From Polaromonas sp. AET17H-212 (lineage in GTDB: Bacteria > Pseudomonadota > Gammaproteobacteria > Burkholderiales > Burkholderiaceae_C): a DNA stretch of 51,922 nucleotides. The stretch spans positions 1 to 51,922 of the forward strand of contig NZ_NBZW01000030.1 of the NCBI RefSeq assembly GCF_002379085.1, read 5' to 3'. The notes under the pieces are model-generated. The model was given only the letters and a program-made list of their open reading frames with translations, was not told where the DNA came from and ran no database searches. Shown one piece after another: positions 27,057 through 35,460 of the stretch (the first letter of the stretch is position 1; every line of letters begins with the position of its first letter). Made by a program: the position numbers and the translations under genes.

Positions 27057-28594
27057 TTCGCCGTCGGCATGACAAACTCCGCACCCTTGCCAATGCTCTC
27101 GGGCCAGCGCTGCATGATGGACTTCTGCTTGGTGTAGAAACGCACGCCTTCCTCGCCGTAGGCATGCATGTCGCCGAACAGGCTTTTCTTCCAGCCGCCA
27201 AAGCCGTGCCAGGCCATGGGCACGGGAATCGGCACGTTGATGCCGACCATGCCGACCTGGATGCGGCGCGAAAATTCACGCGCTACATTGCCGTCGCGGG
27301 TGAAGCAGCTCACGCCGTTGCCGAACTCGTGGGCGTTGATCAGGTTCACCGCTTCGGCCAAATCCTTCACGCGCACGCAGCCCAGCACCGGGCCGAAAAT
27401 TTCTTCCTTGTAGATGCGCATGTCGGGCGTCACATGGTCGAACAGCGTGCCGCCCATCCAGAAGCCCTGGTCGCAACCTGGGCCCGCGCTTTGGCCGGTG
27501 AAGCCGCGGCCGTCGACCAGCAGTTTGGCGCCTTCCTTGACGCCGGTGTCGATGTAGCCGGTGATGCGGCTGTGCGCCGCGGCCGTCACGATGGGACCCA
27601 TCTCGGCATCGAGCTCGACCCCGTTCTTGACGACCAGGGTTTTGGCGCGTGCGGCCAGCATGGGAACGAGTTTGTCGGCGACATTGCCGACCAGCACCGC
27701 CACCGAGATCGCCATGCAACGCTCGCCGGCCGAGCCGTAACCGGCACCTATCAGGGCATCCACCGCCTGCTCCAGGTCGGCGTCGGGCATGACCACCATG
27801 TGGTTCTTCGCGCCGCCCAGCGCCTGCACACGTTTGCCGTGGTGCGCGCCGGTTTCATAGATGTAGTTGGCAATTGGCGTGGAGCCGACGAAAGACACGG
27901 CCTTCACGTCCGGGTGCACCAGCAGGGCGTCCACCGCTTCCTTGTCGCCCTGCACGACGTTGAACACACCGTCGGGCAGGCCGGCCTGCTTGAGCAGCTC
28001 GGCCATGTACAGGCTGGCGCTCGGGTCGATCGGGCTGGGCTTGAGGACAAAGCAGTTGCCGGCGGCAATCGCCACCGGGAACATCCACATCGGCACCATC
28101 ACCGGGAAGTTGAAGGGTGTGATGCCGGCGACCACGCCGAGCGGCTGGCGCAGCGTCCAGTTGTCGATGCCGGTGCTGACCTGGTCGGTGAAGTCGCCCT
28201 TGAGCAGCTGCGGAATGCCGCAGGCGAACTCGACGATGTCGATGCCGCGCGCGACCTCGCCCTGGGCATCGGTGAAGACCTTGCCGTGTTCGGCGGTGAT
28301 CATGTGGGCCAGGGTGTCCTTGTTCCGATTCAGTAGTTCGAGGAACTTGAACATCACGCGTGCCCGGCGAATGGGCGGCGTGTCGGCCCAGGCCGGGAAG
28401 GCGGCCTGGGCCGCGCTGACGGCAGTGGCCACCTCGCTGGCATTGGCCAGCGCCACGCGGCCGGTCACGGCACCGGTGGCGGGGTTGAAGACGTCCTGCG
28501 CGCGGCCGGAGTTGCCGGGCACGGCGCGTCCGTTGATGGCGTGGCCGATGGCCTGGATGCTGCTGTTCATATTTGGGCGGCTCATATCATTCAT
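27053..28594 (-). CDS. mmsA: CoA-acylating methylmalonate-semialdehyde dehydrogenase
   Basis: 513 residues from ATG 28594, with AGGAG 7 bases upstream. ALDH-fold motifs are [35 protein letters not shown], the MMSDH-type [15 protein letters not shown], the catalytic Cys in [15 protein letters not shown] and the C-terminal [25 protein letters not shown]. These separate MmsA/IolA from ordinary aldehyde dehydrogenases. It converts (methyl)malonate semialdehyde to (propionyl- or) acetyl-CoA in valine, beta-alanine or inositol breakdown. The divergent LysR regulator is its probable controller. Confidence 0.93.
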   Translation of the reverse strand: MNDMSRPNMNSSIQAIGHAINGRAVPGNSGRAQDVFNPATGAVTGRVALANASEVATAVSAAQAAFPAWADTPPIRRARVMFKFLELLNRNKDTLAHMITAEHGKVFTDAQGEVARGIDIVEFACGIPQLLKGDFTDQVSTGIDNWTLRQPLGVVAGITPFNFPVMVPMWMFPVAIAAGNCFVLKPSPIDPSASLYMAELLKQAGLPDGVFNVVQGDKEAVDALLVHPDVKAVSFVGSTPIANYIYETGAHHGKRVQALGGAKNHMVVMPDADLEQAVDALIGAGYGSAGERCMAISVAVLVGNVADKLVPMLAARAKTLVVKNGVELDAEMGPIVTAAAHSRITGYIDTGVKEGAKLLVDGRGFTGQSAGPGCDQGFWMGGTLFDHVTPDMRIYKEEIFGPVLGCVRVKDLAEAVNLINAHEFGNGVSCFTRDGNVAREFSRRIQVGMVGINVPIPVPMAWHGFGGWKKSLFGDMHAYGEEGVRFYTKQKSIMQRWPESIGKGAEFVMPTAK

Positions 28595-28662
28595 GGGGCG
28601 GTCTCCTGCAATTAACCTGTAATTAATCCAATAGATTAGCGGACTGGACAAGCTTTTGCTAC

Positions 28663-28677
28663 TTTGAATTTCTCAAA
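28663..28677. promoter_or_regulatory. LysR-type operator (T-N11-A dyad)
   Basis: TTTGAATTTCTCAAA is a perfect TTTGA-N5-TCAAA dyad containing the T-N11-A motif of LysR-family binding sites. It lies in the 105-bp divergent region, 22 bp before the LysR start, and overlaps an AT-rich TATAAAT promoter element. It fits negative autoregulation plus control of the dehydrogenase gene. Confidence 0.6.
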
Positions 28678-28699
28678 AGTGTTATAAATATTTCTAATA

Positions 28700-29686
28700 A
28701 TGGACATCCAGACACTCCGGATTTTTGTGGCGGTGGCCCGCGAGGGCAGCCTGTCGCGCGCTGCCGACAAGCTGGCCCTGACCCAGCCGGCCGTCAGCCT
28801 GCAGATTAAAGGCCTGCAAGCTGCCACGGGGCTGACACTGTTCAAGCGCAGCGCGCAGGGCATGAACCTGACGCGCGACGGCGCAGCCCTGCTGCCGCTG
28901 GCCGAAAAAGTGCTGGCCGCGCAGAACGACTTCAGGAACGCCGCCGCCCGCCTGCATAGCCAGGTGCGCGGCCGGCTGCGCATCGGCACCATTCTCGACC
29001 CCGAGTTCACCCGGCTCGGGGCTTTCCTGAAGGTGCTGGTGGAAACCGCGCCCCAGGTGGAAACCGAACTGCGCCAGGCCATGAGCGGCGAGGTGCTGGC
29101 GCAAATCGACCGGGGCGAGCTCGACGTGGGCTTCTACCTCGGCACGCCGGCCCACCCGCTGGGCGAGACCCGTGATTTTGTGAAAAATCAGGCTGCAGCC
29201 CTTTCCACACAAGCGCCAGCAGCGCTACCTTCAGGAGCGGACCTGGCCCAGGAGCGGCCGGCGCGTTTCGCCGTCCGGGAACTGACGCACTTCACCTACC
29301 GGGTGCTGGCCCCCGCCGGCTGGGGGCCGCAGGTACGCGGCAAGGACTGGAAAGCGCTGGCGGGCCTGCCCTGGATTGCCACGCCGCCCGCCTCGGCGCA
29401 TCACCGGCTGCTGGCCAGTGTGTTTGGCCCGCTGGGCGTCGAACCGCACCGGGTGGCGCTGGTGGACCAGGAGGCGTCGATGCTGGACCTGGTCAAGTCC
29501 GGGGTGGGCCTGAGCCTGGTGCGCGACTCGATCGCGATCCGCGAGTCGCATGCCGCCGGCCTGGTGATTGCCGACCAGGTCAGCCTGCAAAGCGTGCTGA
29601 GTTTTGTCAGCCTGAGCGCGCAGCGCCAGGCGCCGGTGGTGGCCAGCGCCTGGCAGGCGATCGAGGCGGTCTGGGGCGCGGAATGA
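28700..29686 (+). CDS. LysR-family transcriptional regulator
   Basis: 328 residues. The N-terminal HTH is MDIQTLRIFVAVAREGSLSRAADKLALTQPAVSLQIKGLQAATGLTLFKR, followed by a linker helix and a periplasmic-binding-like effector domain (RLRIGTILDPEFTRLGAFLKVLVETAPQVE onward). Around residues 163-178 the sequence AAALSTQAPAALPSGADL is encoded by a small dispersed element and appears as an in-frame insert in the first effector lobe. It is divergent from the mmsA-type gene, which it probably regulates. Confidence 0.9.
   Translation: MDIQTLRIFVAVAREGSLSRAADKLALTQPAVSLQIKGLQAATGLTLFKRSAQGMNLTRDGAALLPLAEKVLAAQNDFRNAAARLHSQVRGRLRIGTILDPEFTRLGAFLKVLVETAPQVETELRQAMSGEVLAQIDRGELDVGFYLGTPAHPLGETRDFVKNQAAALSTQAPAALPSGADLAQERPARFAVRELTHFTYRVLAPAGWGPQVRGKDWKALAGLPWIATPPASAHHRLLASVFGPLGVEPHRVALVDQEASMLDLVKSGVGLSLVRDSIAIRESHAAGLVIADQVSLQSVLSFVSLSAQRQAPVVASAWQAIEAVWGAE
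29186..29235 (-). repeat. Small dispersed element copy 4 (inside the LysR gene)
   Basis: CAGGCTGCAGCCCTTTCCAC, then AAGCGCCAGCAGCGCTACC, matches the family in reverse orientation (TGCAGCCC near one end, GCGCTACC at the other). It is in frame, so it lengthens the regulator rather than breaking it. Confidence 0.5.
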
Positions 29687-29822
29687 TTCCCGCGCTGGCC
29701 GGATGCCCACACGGTCCTGGGCCATCCCGGCAAGCCGCATTCTTCGCGCCCTCGCTGTAGGACAGGGCAGGGTATCGATTGGGGAGAAATGCTGTAGTGC
29801 CCACGCCGGTGGCTGGATTAAT
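29687..29822. other. Intergenic gap with a short repeat-like motif
   Basis: 136 bp between the LysR gene and the Mla permease. CCCTCGCTGTAGGACAGGGC near 29749 resembles a dispersed short repeat. No promoter could be assigned with confidence, and the permease start is uncertain. Confidence 0.3.
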
Positions 29823-31067
29823 ATGTATTCAGTGGGCAGTCGTCACGCAGGTGGACCCGATGCCCGCCCTGTTTCGCCCATCGATCCCAAGCCGCTTGCA
29901 CCTATCGACCACATGCCATCTCCGGAGGACGACGCCGCGCGCGAATCTGCTCCGCACATTGACCCGCAAGACACGCCCGAAGGCGCGTGTTACCTGGTGC
30001 TGGGTCCATGGACGGCCGCCGAGCTGACGGCCCAGCCGGCGTGGCAGGCACTGACGCTCCAGCTGAATGCGCTGGATGCTGCGGTGGCCAGTACGGCCCT
30101 GTGGGACTTGCGCCAGATCGGCCAGCTCGACCATCTGGGCGCACAGGTGTTGTGGGACCACTGGGGCCGGCAATGGCCTGACCAGCTGGAGGTCCTGCCG
30201 CCCCAACGCGCGGTGCTGGACCGCGTGGCCCAGTTCAGTACCGACCGGCCCGAACCGCCGGCCCCGGGTTGGCGGGAGTCTTTTCTGTCGCTGGGCGAAG
30301 GCGTTCTGCAGGTGGTGGATCACGGCGCCGATCTGCTGGCCCTAGTGGGCCGGCTGTTGCTGAACCTCGTCAAACTTGTCAGGAATCCGCGCGAAGGCCC
30401 CTGGCGCGACCTGTCCGGCCACCTGTACCACATCGGTGCGACGGCCTTGCCCATCACCGCACTGGTCGGCTTCCTGATCGGTGTGGTGCTCGCCTACCTG
30501 ATCTCGCAGCAGTTGCGCCAGTTCGGCGCCGACGCCTTCATCGTCAACATCCTGGGCATCTCCCTGATCCGTGAACTCGGGCCGGTGCTCGCCGCCATTT
30601 TGATCGCCGGCCGTTCCGGCTCGGCCATCACGGCACAGATCGGCGTGATGCGTGTCACCGAAGAACTCGATGCCATGCGTGTGATGGGCATTGCGCACAG
30701 CTACCGGCTGGTCATGCCGCGCGCCATGGCGCTGGCCATCGTGATGCCGCTGATCAGCGTCTGGACCACCATCGCGGCCCTGCTGGGCGGCATGCTGGCC
30801 GCCGACCTCGTCATGGGCGTGACGCCGTCCTTTTTCATCGATGCCCTGCCGGAGGCGGTGGATGCCGCCAACCTGACGCTGGCCACCGCCAAGTCGGTGG
30901 TGTTTGGCGTGCTGATTGCACTGATCGGCTGCCATTTCGGTCTGCGCGTCAAACCCAACACCGAAAGCCTGGGCCAGGGCACCACGGCGTCGGTGGTCAC
31001 CTCGATCACGGTCGTCATCCTGGTCGATGCACTTTTTGCAGTGTTGTTCAAGAGTATCGGTATATGA
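29823..31067 (+). CDS. MlaE-type ABC lipid-transport permease with N-terminal STAS-like domain
   Basis: About 414 residues if ATG 29823 is used; ATG 29913 is equally possible and neither has a clear ribosome site. An STAS-like domain (YLVLGPWTAAELT.. STALWDLRQIGQLDHLGAQVLWDHW) is fused to the MlaE permease domain. The latter has HIGATALPITALVGFLIGVVLAYLISQQLRQFGA, IRELGPVLAAILIAGRSGSAITAQIGVMRVTEELDAM and the C-terminal LIGCHFGLRVK..GTTASVVTSI. It is the inner-membrane channel of an MCE-type phospholipid or hydrocarbon transporter whose ATPase, MCE and lipoprotein genes follow. Confidence 0.88.
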   Translation: MYSVGSRHAGGPDARPVSPIDPKPLAPIDHMPSPEDDAARESAPHIDPQDTPEGACYLVLGPWTAAELTAQPAWQALTLQLNALDAAVASTALWDLRQIGQLDHLGAQVLWDHWGRQWPDQLEVLPPQRAVLDRVAQFSTDRPEPPAPGWRESFLSLGEGVLQVVDHGADLLALVGRLLLNLVKLVRNPREGPWRDLSGHLYHIGATALPITALVGFLIGVVLAYLISQQLRQFGADAFIVNILGISLIRELGPVLAAILIAGRSGSAITAQIGVMRVTEELDAMRVMGIAHSYRLVMPRAMALAIVMPLISVWTTIAALLGGMLAADLVMGVTPSFFIDALPEAVDAANLTLATAKSVVFGVLIALIGCHFGLRVKPNTESLGQGTTASVVTSITVVILVDALFAVLFKSIGI

Positions 31068-31070
31068 ACA

Positions 31071-31160
31071 GGCCCCCACGTTCGCTCACTGCGTGTAGCT
31101 CTCTGCCCCCCGAGGGGGCCGCTGCGCCTGCGGCCCGGCAAAGCCGGTTCCGTGGCCCCT
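31071..31160 (-). repeat. 90-bp GC-rich dispersed repeat, copy A
   Basis: The reverse complement (GGGGCCACGGAACCGGCTTT, GCCGGGCCGCAGGCGCAGCG, GCCCCCTCGGGGGGCAG, AGAGCTACACGCAGTGAGCG, AACGTGGGGGCC) is nearly identical to the copies at 36127 and 39400. It splits the permease gene from the ATPase gene inside one operon. Internal dyads such as CCCCTCGGGGGG can fold in RNA. Confidence 0.85.
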
Positions 31161-31212
31161 GCTTGAAGTGGGGAACCCTCCCGTCATTCGGAACAACGCC
31201 GGGACGTGCGCG

Positions 31213-32001
31213 ATGAGTGACACCATTGTGGACATCCGTGATCTGTGGACCGTGTTCACAAGCGGCAAGAAAGAGGCCGTCATTCACCAGGACCTGAACC
31301 TGCGCATCGAGCGCGGCGAGTTCATGTCGCTGGTCGGCGGCTCGGGGTCGGGCAAGACCGTGCTGCTGCGCGAGATGCTGGGGCTGGAAGTGCCGACCCG
31401 CGGCGAGATCACCGTGCTGGGCAAGCCGGCCGCCGAACTGGGCAAGCGCGGCGCCGCGCGCCGCGTCGGCATGCTGTTCCAGCAGGGCGCGCTGTTTTCG
31501 GCCTTCACCGTGCTGGAAAACATTGCCTTCCCGCTGCGCGAGCTCAAGACCCTGCCGGACGCGCTGATCCGCGAGGCGGCCATGGTCAAGCTGCAAATGG
31601 TTGGCCTGGCGCCCGAACATGCGGACAAGATGCCCGCCGACCTGTCCGGCGGCATGGTCAAGCGGGTGTCGCTGGCACGCGCCCTGATCATGGACCCGCC
31701 GCTGCTGCTGCTCGACGAGCCGACCGCCGGGCTGGACCCGGAAAGCTCCGACAGCTTCTGCGCCCTGCTGCGTTCGCTGCACCGCGACATGGAACTCACG
31801 GTGGTGATGGTCACGCACGACCTGGACACGCTGTTCGAGCTCAGCACGCGCATTTCCGTGCTGGCCGACAGGCAGGTCATTGTCAGCGGCCCGCCCCGGG
31901 ACGTGATTGCCTTTCCCCACCCCTTTATCCGCCACTTTTTTCTCGGCGAACGGGGCCAGCGCGCGATGGAACTGCTGCGCGAATACCCGTTTATCGTCTG
32001 A
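31213..32001 (+). CDS. MlaF-type ABC transporter ATPase
   Basis: 262 residues from ATG 31213. Walker A is GGSGSGKTVLL, the signature is LSGGMVKRVSLARAL, Walker B is LLLLDEPTAGLDPESS and the H-loop is VTHDLDTL. The sequence FMSLVG..EVPTRGEI and DMELTVVMVTHDLDTLFELS is typical of the MlaF/Ttg2A group. It powers lipid transport with the STAS-permease encoded upstream, from which it is separated by repeat copy A. Confidence 0.92.
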   Translation: MSDTIVDIRDLWTVFTSGKKEAVIHQDLNLRIERGEFMSLVGGSGSGKTVLLREMLGLEVPTRGEITVLGKPAAELGKRGAARRVGMLFQQGALFSAFTVLENIAFPLRELKTLPDALIREAAMVKLQMVGLAPEHADKMPADLSGGMVKRVSLARALIMDPPLLLLDEPTAGLDPESSDSFCALLRSLHRDMELTVVMVTHDLDTLFELSTRISVLADRQVIVSGPPRDVIAFPHPFIRHFFLGERGQRAMELLREYPFIV

Positions 32002-32037
32002 CCATGAGCCCGGTCAGCAATTTTCAGGAGCATTGAG

Positions 32038-32991
32038 ATGGAAAACAAAGCCCATGCCATGGCCGCCGGCGCTTTTGTGCTGGTGGTGGCCGCGCTGCTG
32101 GCGCTGCTGGCCGTCTGGCTGACACGCGACAACGGCGAGCGCCACCTGTACGAGCTGTCCACGCGCGAGACGCTCTCGGGCCTGCAGCCGCAGGCGCAGG
32201 TGCGCTTTCGCGGCGTGCCGGTCGGCAAGGTCGAGTTCATCGGTTTTGACCACAAGACCAAGGGCAATGTGCTGGTGCGCATTTCGGTCGATGTCGGCAC
32301 ACCGCTGACCCAGTCGACCTTTGCCACCGTGAGCTCCCAGGGCGTCACCGGGCTGGGTTTCATCCAGCTCGAAGACGACGGCCCCTCGACCGTGCTCCTG
32401 GTGCCCAACGACGACGACCCGCCGCGCATCCCGCTCAAGCCGGGGCTGCTCGACAAGCTGCTCGGCAAAAGCGAGGCGATCATGGACCAGGTCGAGGCGG
32501 CCAGCACCAAACTCAACAAGCTGCTGGGCGACGGCAACCAGCAGGCGCTGATGAGCGCGGTCCAGCAGTTCGGCCAGGCGGCCGACAGCCTCAACAAGGT
32601 GGCCCTGAAGCTGGACCCGGTGGTGGCTTCGCTGCCCAAGCTGAGCCAGGAGGCCAGCGTCACCATGAAGTCGCTCAAGACCGCGGCCGACGATGTGTCC
32701 AAAACCGCCATCGACGTGGGCACCACGGCCGAGCGCCTCAACGCCAAGGGCGGGCCCCTCGACAAGCTGGCCGAAGGCGGTGCCGCCCTCGCGACCACGG
32801 TGGAGACCTTCAGCGCAGCCACCCTGCCGCGGCTCGGTGAGGTGGCCGAGGAAACCGCCCGTGCCATGCGCCAGCTCCGGCGCACCGTCAACGCGGTGGA
32901 CGACAACCCGCAGTCGCTGATTTTCGGCAATGGCCCGCCCACGCCCGGCCCGGGTGAGACCGGCTTTACCGCTCCCGGAGGAAAACCATGA
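32038..32991 (+). CDS. MCE-domain (MlaD-like) substrate-binding protein
   Basis: 317 residues. A single N-terminal TM (AAGAFVLVVAALLALLAVWLT) precedes an MCE domain (about 40-120: YELSTRETLSGLQPQAQVRFRGVPVGKVEFIGFDHKTKGNVLVRISVDVG and VSSQGVTGLGFIQLEDD). The C-terminal part is a long helical region with repeated Leu/Ala/Lys heptads (LMSAVQQFGQAADSLNKVALKL). It forms the periplasmic tunnel that carries lipid away from the permease. The stop overlaps the lipoprotein start (ATGA). Confidence 0.9.
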   Translation: MENKAHAMAAGAFVLVVAALLALLAVWLTRDNGERHLYELSTRETLSGLQPQAQVRFRGVPVGKVEFIGFDHKTKGNVLVRISVDVGTPLTQSTFATVSSQGVTGLGFIQLEDDGPSTVLLVPNDDDPPRIPLKPGLLDKLLGKSEAIMDQVEAASTKLNKLLGDGNQQALMSAVQQFGQAADSLNKVALKLDPVVASLPKLSQEASVTMKSLKTAADDVSKTAIDVGTTAERLNAKGGPLDKLAEGGAALATTVETFSAATLPRLGEVAEETARAMRQLRRTVNAVDDNPQSLIFGNGPPTPGPGETGFTAPGGKP

Positions 32992-33692
32992 ATCCTGTAA
33001 ACGCTTTCAACGCTATAAATACAGTAGCTGTCAACGATCGCCAGTCAAGGGCTGGAGGCCGATTTGGCTTGATGCTGCTGGTGGCACTGGCACTCGGTGC
33101 CTGCTCGGCCCTGCCCGACAAGCCGCTGCGCGCCGCGCTCTACGACTTCGGGCCCGGCCTGCTCAGCACGCCGCCCGCGACGCGGCAGGCGCCGCTGCCG
33201 CCGTTGGCACTCAGCGACATCGCGACGCCCGGCGGCGCACTCGACAACCAGGCGGTGCTGTACCGGCTGGCCTACGCCGATGCGCAGCAATTGCGGCCTT
33301 ACTCGCAGGCGCGCTGGAGCATGCCGCCCGCGCAACTGGTGCGCCAGCGCCTGCGCGAGACGCTGGGTCGAGATCGGGCCGTCTTCAACGCCGGGGAGGG
33401 GCCGGCCCTGAACCGTAGCGCGGGGCTGGGGGCGACGCCACGCACGCTGCAGCTGCAGCTCGAGGAGTTCAGCCACCTGTTCCAGTCGCCCGGCAGCAGC
33501 ACCGGCCTGGTGCGGCTGCACGCCACCTTGGTGGAGAACACGCCGAGCGGCGAAAAACTGCTGGCCCAGCGCTACTTCACGGTCCAGCGTCCGGCGACCA
33601 GCGCCGACGCGCCCGGCGGTGTGCGCGCGCTGACCGCGGCGACCGACGCCGCCATCGAGGAGATCGCGCAATGGCTTCAGCAAACTCCCTGA
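32988..33692 (+). CDS. ABC-transport auxiliary lipoprotein (PqiC/Mla-associated)
   Basis: 234 residues from ATG 32988, coupled to the MCE stop. The lipobox LGAC gives Cys39 as the lipidation site after the hydrophobic stretch LMLLVALALGAC. The ~28 residues before it (NPVNAFNAINTVAVNDRQSR) are encoded largely by a small dispersed element, so the signal peptide has a repeat-derived extension; ATG 33070 inside the element could be an alternative start. The mature part is of the ABC-type transport auxiliary family (YRLAYADAQQLRPYSQARWSMPPAQLVRQRLRE). It anchors the system at the outer membrane. Confidence 0.85.
   Translation: MNPVNAFNAINTVAVNDRQSRAGGRFGLMLLVALALGACSALPDKPLRAALYDFGPGLLSTPPATRQAPLPPLALSDIATPGGALDNQAVLYRLAYADAQQLRPYSQARWSMPPAQLVRQRLRETLGRDRAVFNAGEGPALNRSAGLGATPRTLQLQLEEFSHLFQSPGSSTGLVRLHATLVENTPSGEKLLAQRYFTVQRPATSADAPGGVRALTAATDAAIEEIAQWLQQTP
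33012..33070 (+). repeat. Small dispersed element copy 5 (in lipoprotein signal region)
   Basis: GCTATAAATACAGTAGCTGT, then CAACGATCGCCAGTCAAGGG, then CTGGAGGCCGATTTGGCTT matches the canonical forward form (TAGCTG...GCGCT..CTGGAGGCCAATTTGGCTT). It lies between the coupled start codon and the lipobox hydrophobic core. Confidence 0.75.
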
Positions 33693-34270
33693 ACACCGCC
33701 GCGCCGCCGTCGGGCGCGGAGGCCGCTGCCCTGGAAGACCAGCTGCGGCAGGCCGGGCTGGAAGTGCTGGGCAGCTGCCAGAAGATGTCCGGCCGCGGCC
33801 CGGCGCTGCTGCAGCACTCGGCCTTGCTGGAAGACTTCACCCTGAAGGAACTCGACACGCTCGGTGAAGCCATGCTGCTGATCCGCGCGCAGCCCGGGCA
33901 GGTGCTGATCGCCGAGGGGGATGCTGGCGACTGGATGCTGTTGCTGCTCAGCGGTACCGTGGATGTGACCAAAACCACCCCGGCGGACGACGACGACCCG
34001 GATGCGCATGAAAACAGGTCCCGCCTCGGCGTGACCACCGAGGGCGCCGCCCTCGGCGAGATGTCGATGTTCGACCGCGACGTGCGTTACGCCACCTGCA
34101 CCGCCATCGACGCGGTGGAGGCCGCGGTGCTGAGCCGCGCCGCCATCGGGCAACTGATCCGCCAGCACCCCGGCGTCGGCGCCAAGCTGATGGTCAAGAT
34201 CACCCAGTTGCTGGCCCAGCGGCTGCGCAACACCAGCAACCGCCTGGTCCGGTTGCTGCAAAAAAAATAG
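33671..34270 (+). CDS. Cyclic-nucleotide-binding domain protein (no DNA-binding domain)
   Basis: 199 residues, overlapping the lipoprotein end by 22 bp. A CNB beta-roll (about 45-160) carries LLQHSALLEDFTLKELDTLGEAMLLIRAQPGQVLIAEGDAGDWMLLLLSGTVDV and the phosphate cassette GAALGEMSMFDRDVRYATCTAID (GE-x-R/T pattern). The rest is helical (VGAKLMVKITQLLAQRLRNTSNRLVRLLQKK) with no HTH. It may gate or regulate the adjacent MCE transporter in response to a cyclic nucleotide, or act as an unliganded scaffold. The TAG stop (34268-34270) lies in a dispersed element. Confidence 0.8.
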   Translation: MASANSLNTAAPPSGAEAAALEDQLRQAGLEVLGSCQKMSGRGPALLQHSALLEDFTLKELDTLGEAMLLIRAQPGQVLIAEGDAGDWMLLLLSGTVDVTKTTPADDDDPDAHENRSRLGVTTEGAALGEMSMFDRDVRYATCTAIDAVEAAVLSRAAIGQLIRQHPGVGAKLMVKITQLLAQRLRNTSNRLVRLLQKK

Positions 34271-34310
34271 CTGGGTGCGCCCGCCGGTGTGGGGGTGGAG
34301 GCTGATTTGA
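34261..34310 (+). repeat. Small dispersed element copy 6 (provides a stop codon)
   Basis: AAAAAAATAGCTGGGTGCGC followed by ...GGTGGAGGCTGATTTGA. It aligns with the element at the end of hemB (reverse complement of 42701-42757, CAAAAAACATAGCC...GGGCTGCAG.CCAATTTGA). The TAG of the cNMP-binding gene is inside it. Confidence 0.65.
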
Positions 34311-34332
34311 TTGATTTCTTGAGGAGGCATGC

Positions 34333-35373
34333 ATGAACACACCGGCCTTGCGCGGTGGCCTGCTGGCCCTGCTGGCGGCGACACTGTTCGGTGTCAGCAC
34401 GCCGCTGGTGCAGTACTTGGGCCTGGGCTTGGGGCCGCTGACCACGGCCGCCCTGCTGTACGCCGGCGCCGCACTGGCCGGCGCGCTGCTCAGGAAAGGC
34501 CGCCAGCAAGAGGCCCGGCTGCGGCGCAGCGATGGGTGGCGTTTGCTGGCGGTGGTGGTCTTCGGAGCGGTGGTCGGGCCGGTGGCGCTGGCCTGGGGCC
34601 TGCAGCGAACCAGCGGCGCCAGTGCCTCCCTCATGCTGACCCTGGAGGCGCTGTTCACGGCGCTGCTGGCCTGGCGGCTTTACCGTGAAACCCTGGGTGC
34701 ACGCGTCTGGGTCGCCATGGCGCTGTTGCTGGCCGGCGGGGCCGTGCTGGTGCTGGACCAGGCCCGCCTCGGCGGCGCCCAACTGGCCGGCCTGCTCGCC
34801 GTGCTGGTGGCCACGGCCGCCTGGGGCATGGACAACACCCTGTCACGCGCGCTCGCCGAGCGCGACCCGGGCCAGGTGGTGCTGGTCAAGGCGGCGCTGG
34901 GCGCCACCGTCACGGCGCTGCTCGCGCTGGCGTTTGCCGAACCGGCGCCCGCGCTGGCGGCGGCCGCCGGCTTGCTGGCGGTCGGCGCCACCGGCTACGG
35001 CCTGAGCCTGCGCTTTTACCTGCTGGCGCAGCGGGCCTTCGGGGCTGCCCGCACCGGTTCGGTTTTCGCCTTCGCGCCTTTCATCGGTGCGGTGTTTGCG
35101 CTGGCCCTGGGCGACCGCTCGGTCAGCGCCTGGATGGGCGCTGGCGGGCTGTTGATGCTGGGCGGCGTGTTGCTGCACCTGATGGAATCCCACGGCCATG
35201 CGCACAACCACACGGCCATGGACCATGAACATGCGCACGACCATGCCGATGGCCACCACACCCACACCCACGCGCCGACGCCCGAGGGGACGCACAGCCA
35301 CCCGCACCACCACGAGCCGCTGGAGCACGCCCATCCGCATGTGCCCGATGCGCACCACCTGCATCGTCACTGA
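34333..35373 (+). CDS. EamA/DMT-family transporter with His-rich C-terminal tail
   Basis: 346 residues, ten hydrophobic helices in two EamA repeats (first from GGLLALLAATLFGVSTPLVQYLG, second from LAVLVATAAWGMDNTLSRAL with ..LRFYLLAQRAFGAARTGSVFAFAPFIGAVFALALG). After TM10 the last 63 residues contain 24 His (ESHGHAHNHT, HEHAHDHADGHHTHTH, SHPHHHEP, HAHPHVPDAHH), with Asp/Glu, resembling the metal-binding loops of nickel/zinc proteins. A drug/metabolite carrier fused to a metal-binding tail suggests metal handling. The start has an upstream GGAGG 8 bases away (TTGAGGAGGCATGC). Confidence 0.88.
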   Translation: MNTPALRGGLLALLAATLFGVSTPLVQYLGLGLGPLTTAALLYAGAALAGALLRKGRQQEARLRRSDGWRLLAVVVFGAVVGPVALAWGLQRTSGASASLMLTLEALFTALLAWRLYRETLGARVWVAMALLLAGGAVLVLDQARLGGAQLAGLLAVLVATAAWGMDNTLSRALAERDPGQVVLVKAALGATVTALLALAFAEPAPALAAAAGLLAVGATGYGLSLRFYLLAQRAFGAARTGSVFAFAPFIGAVFALALGDRSVSAWMGAGGLLMLGGVLLHLMESHGHAHNHTAMDHEHAHDHADGHHTHTHAPTPEGTHSHPHHHEPLEHAHPHVPDAHHLHRH

Positions 35374-35402
35374 GCCGGTTGAGCGTGACGGCAGTGCTGT
35401 CC

Positions 35403-35460
35403 TGCTATTAAAAAGGTAGCTTGCTGCGACCGCCTCGCATGGGCTGGCGGCGGATTTGCT
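35403..35460 (+). repeat. Small dispersed element copy 7 (provides the marC stop)
   Basis: TGCTATTAAAAAGGTAGCTT, then GCTGCGACCGCCTCGCATGG, then GCTGGCGGCGGATTTGCTAC. Same layout as the other copies. Its right end, TTGCTA on the plus strand, provides the TAG (35459-35461) that ends the minus-strand MarC gene. Confidence 0.6.
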
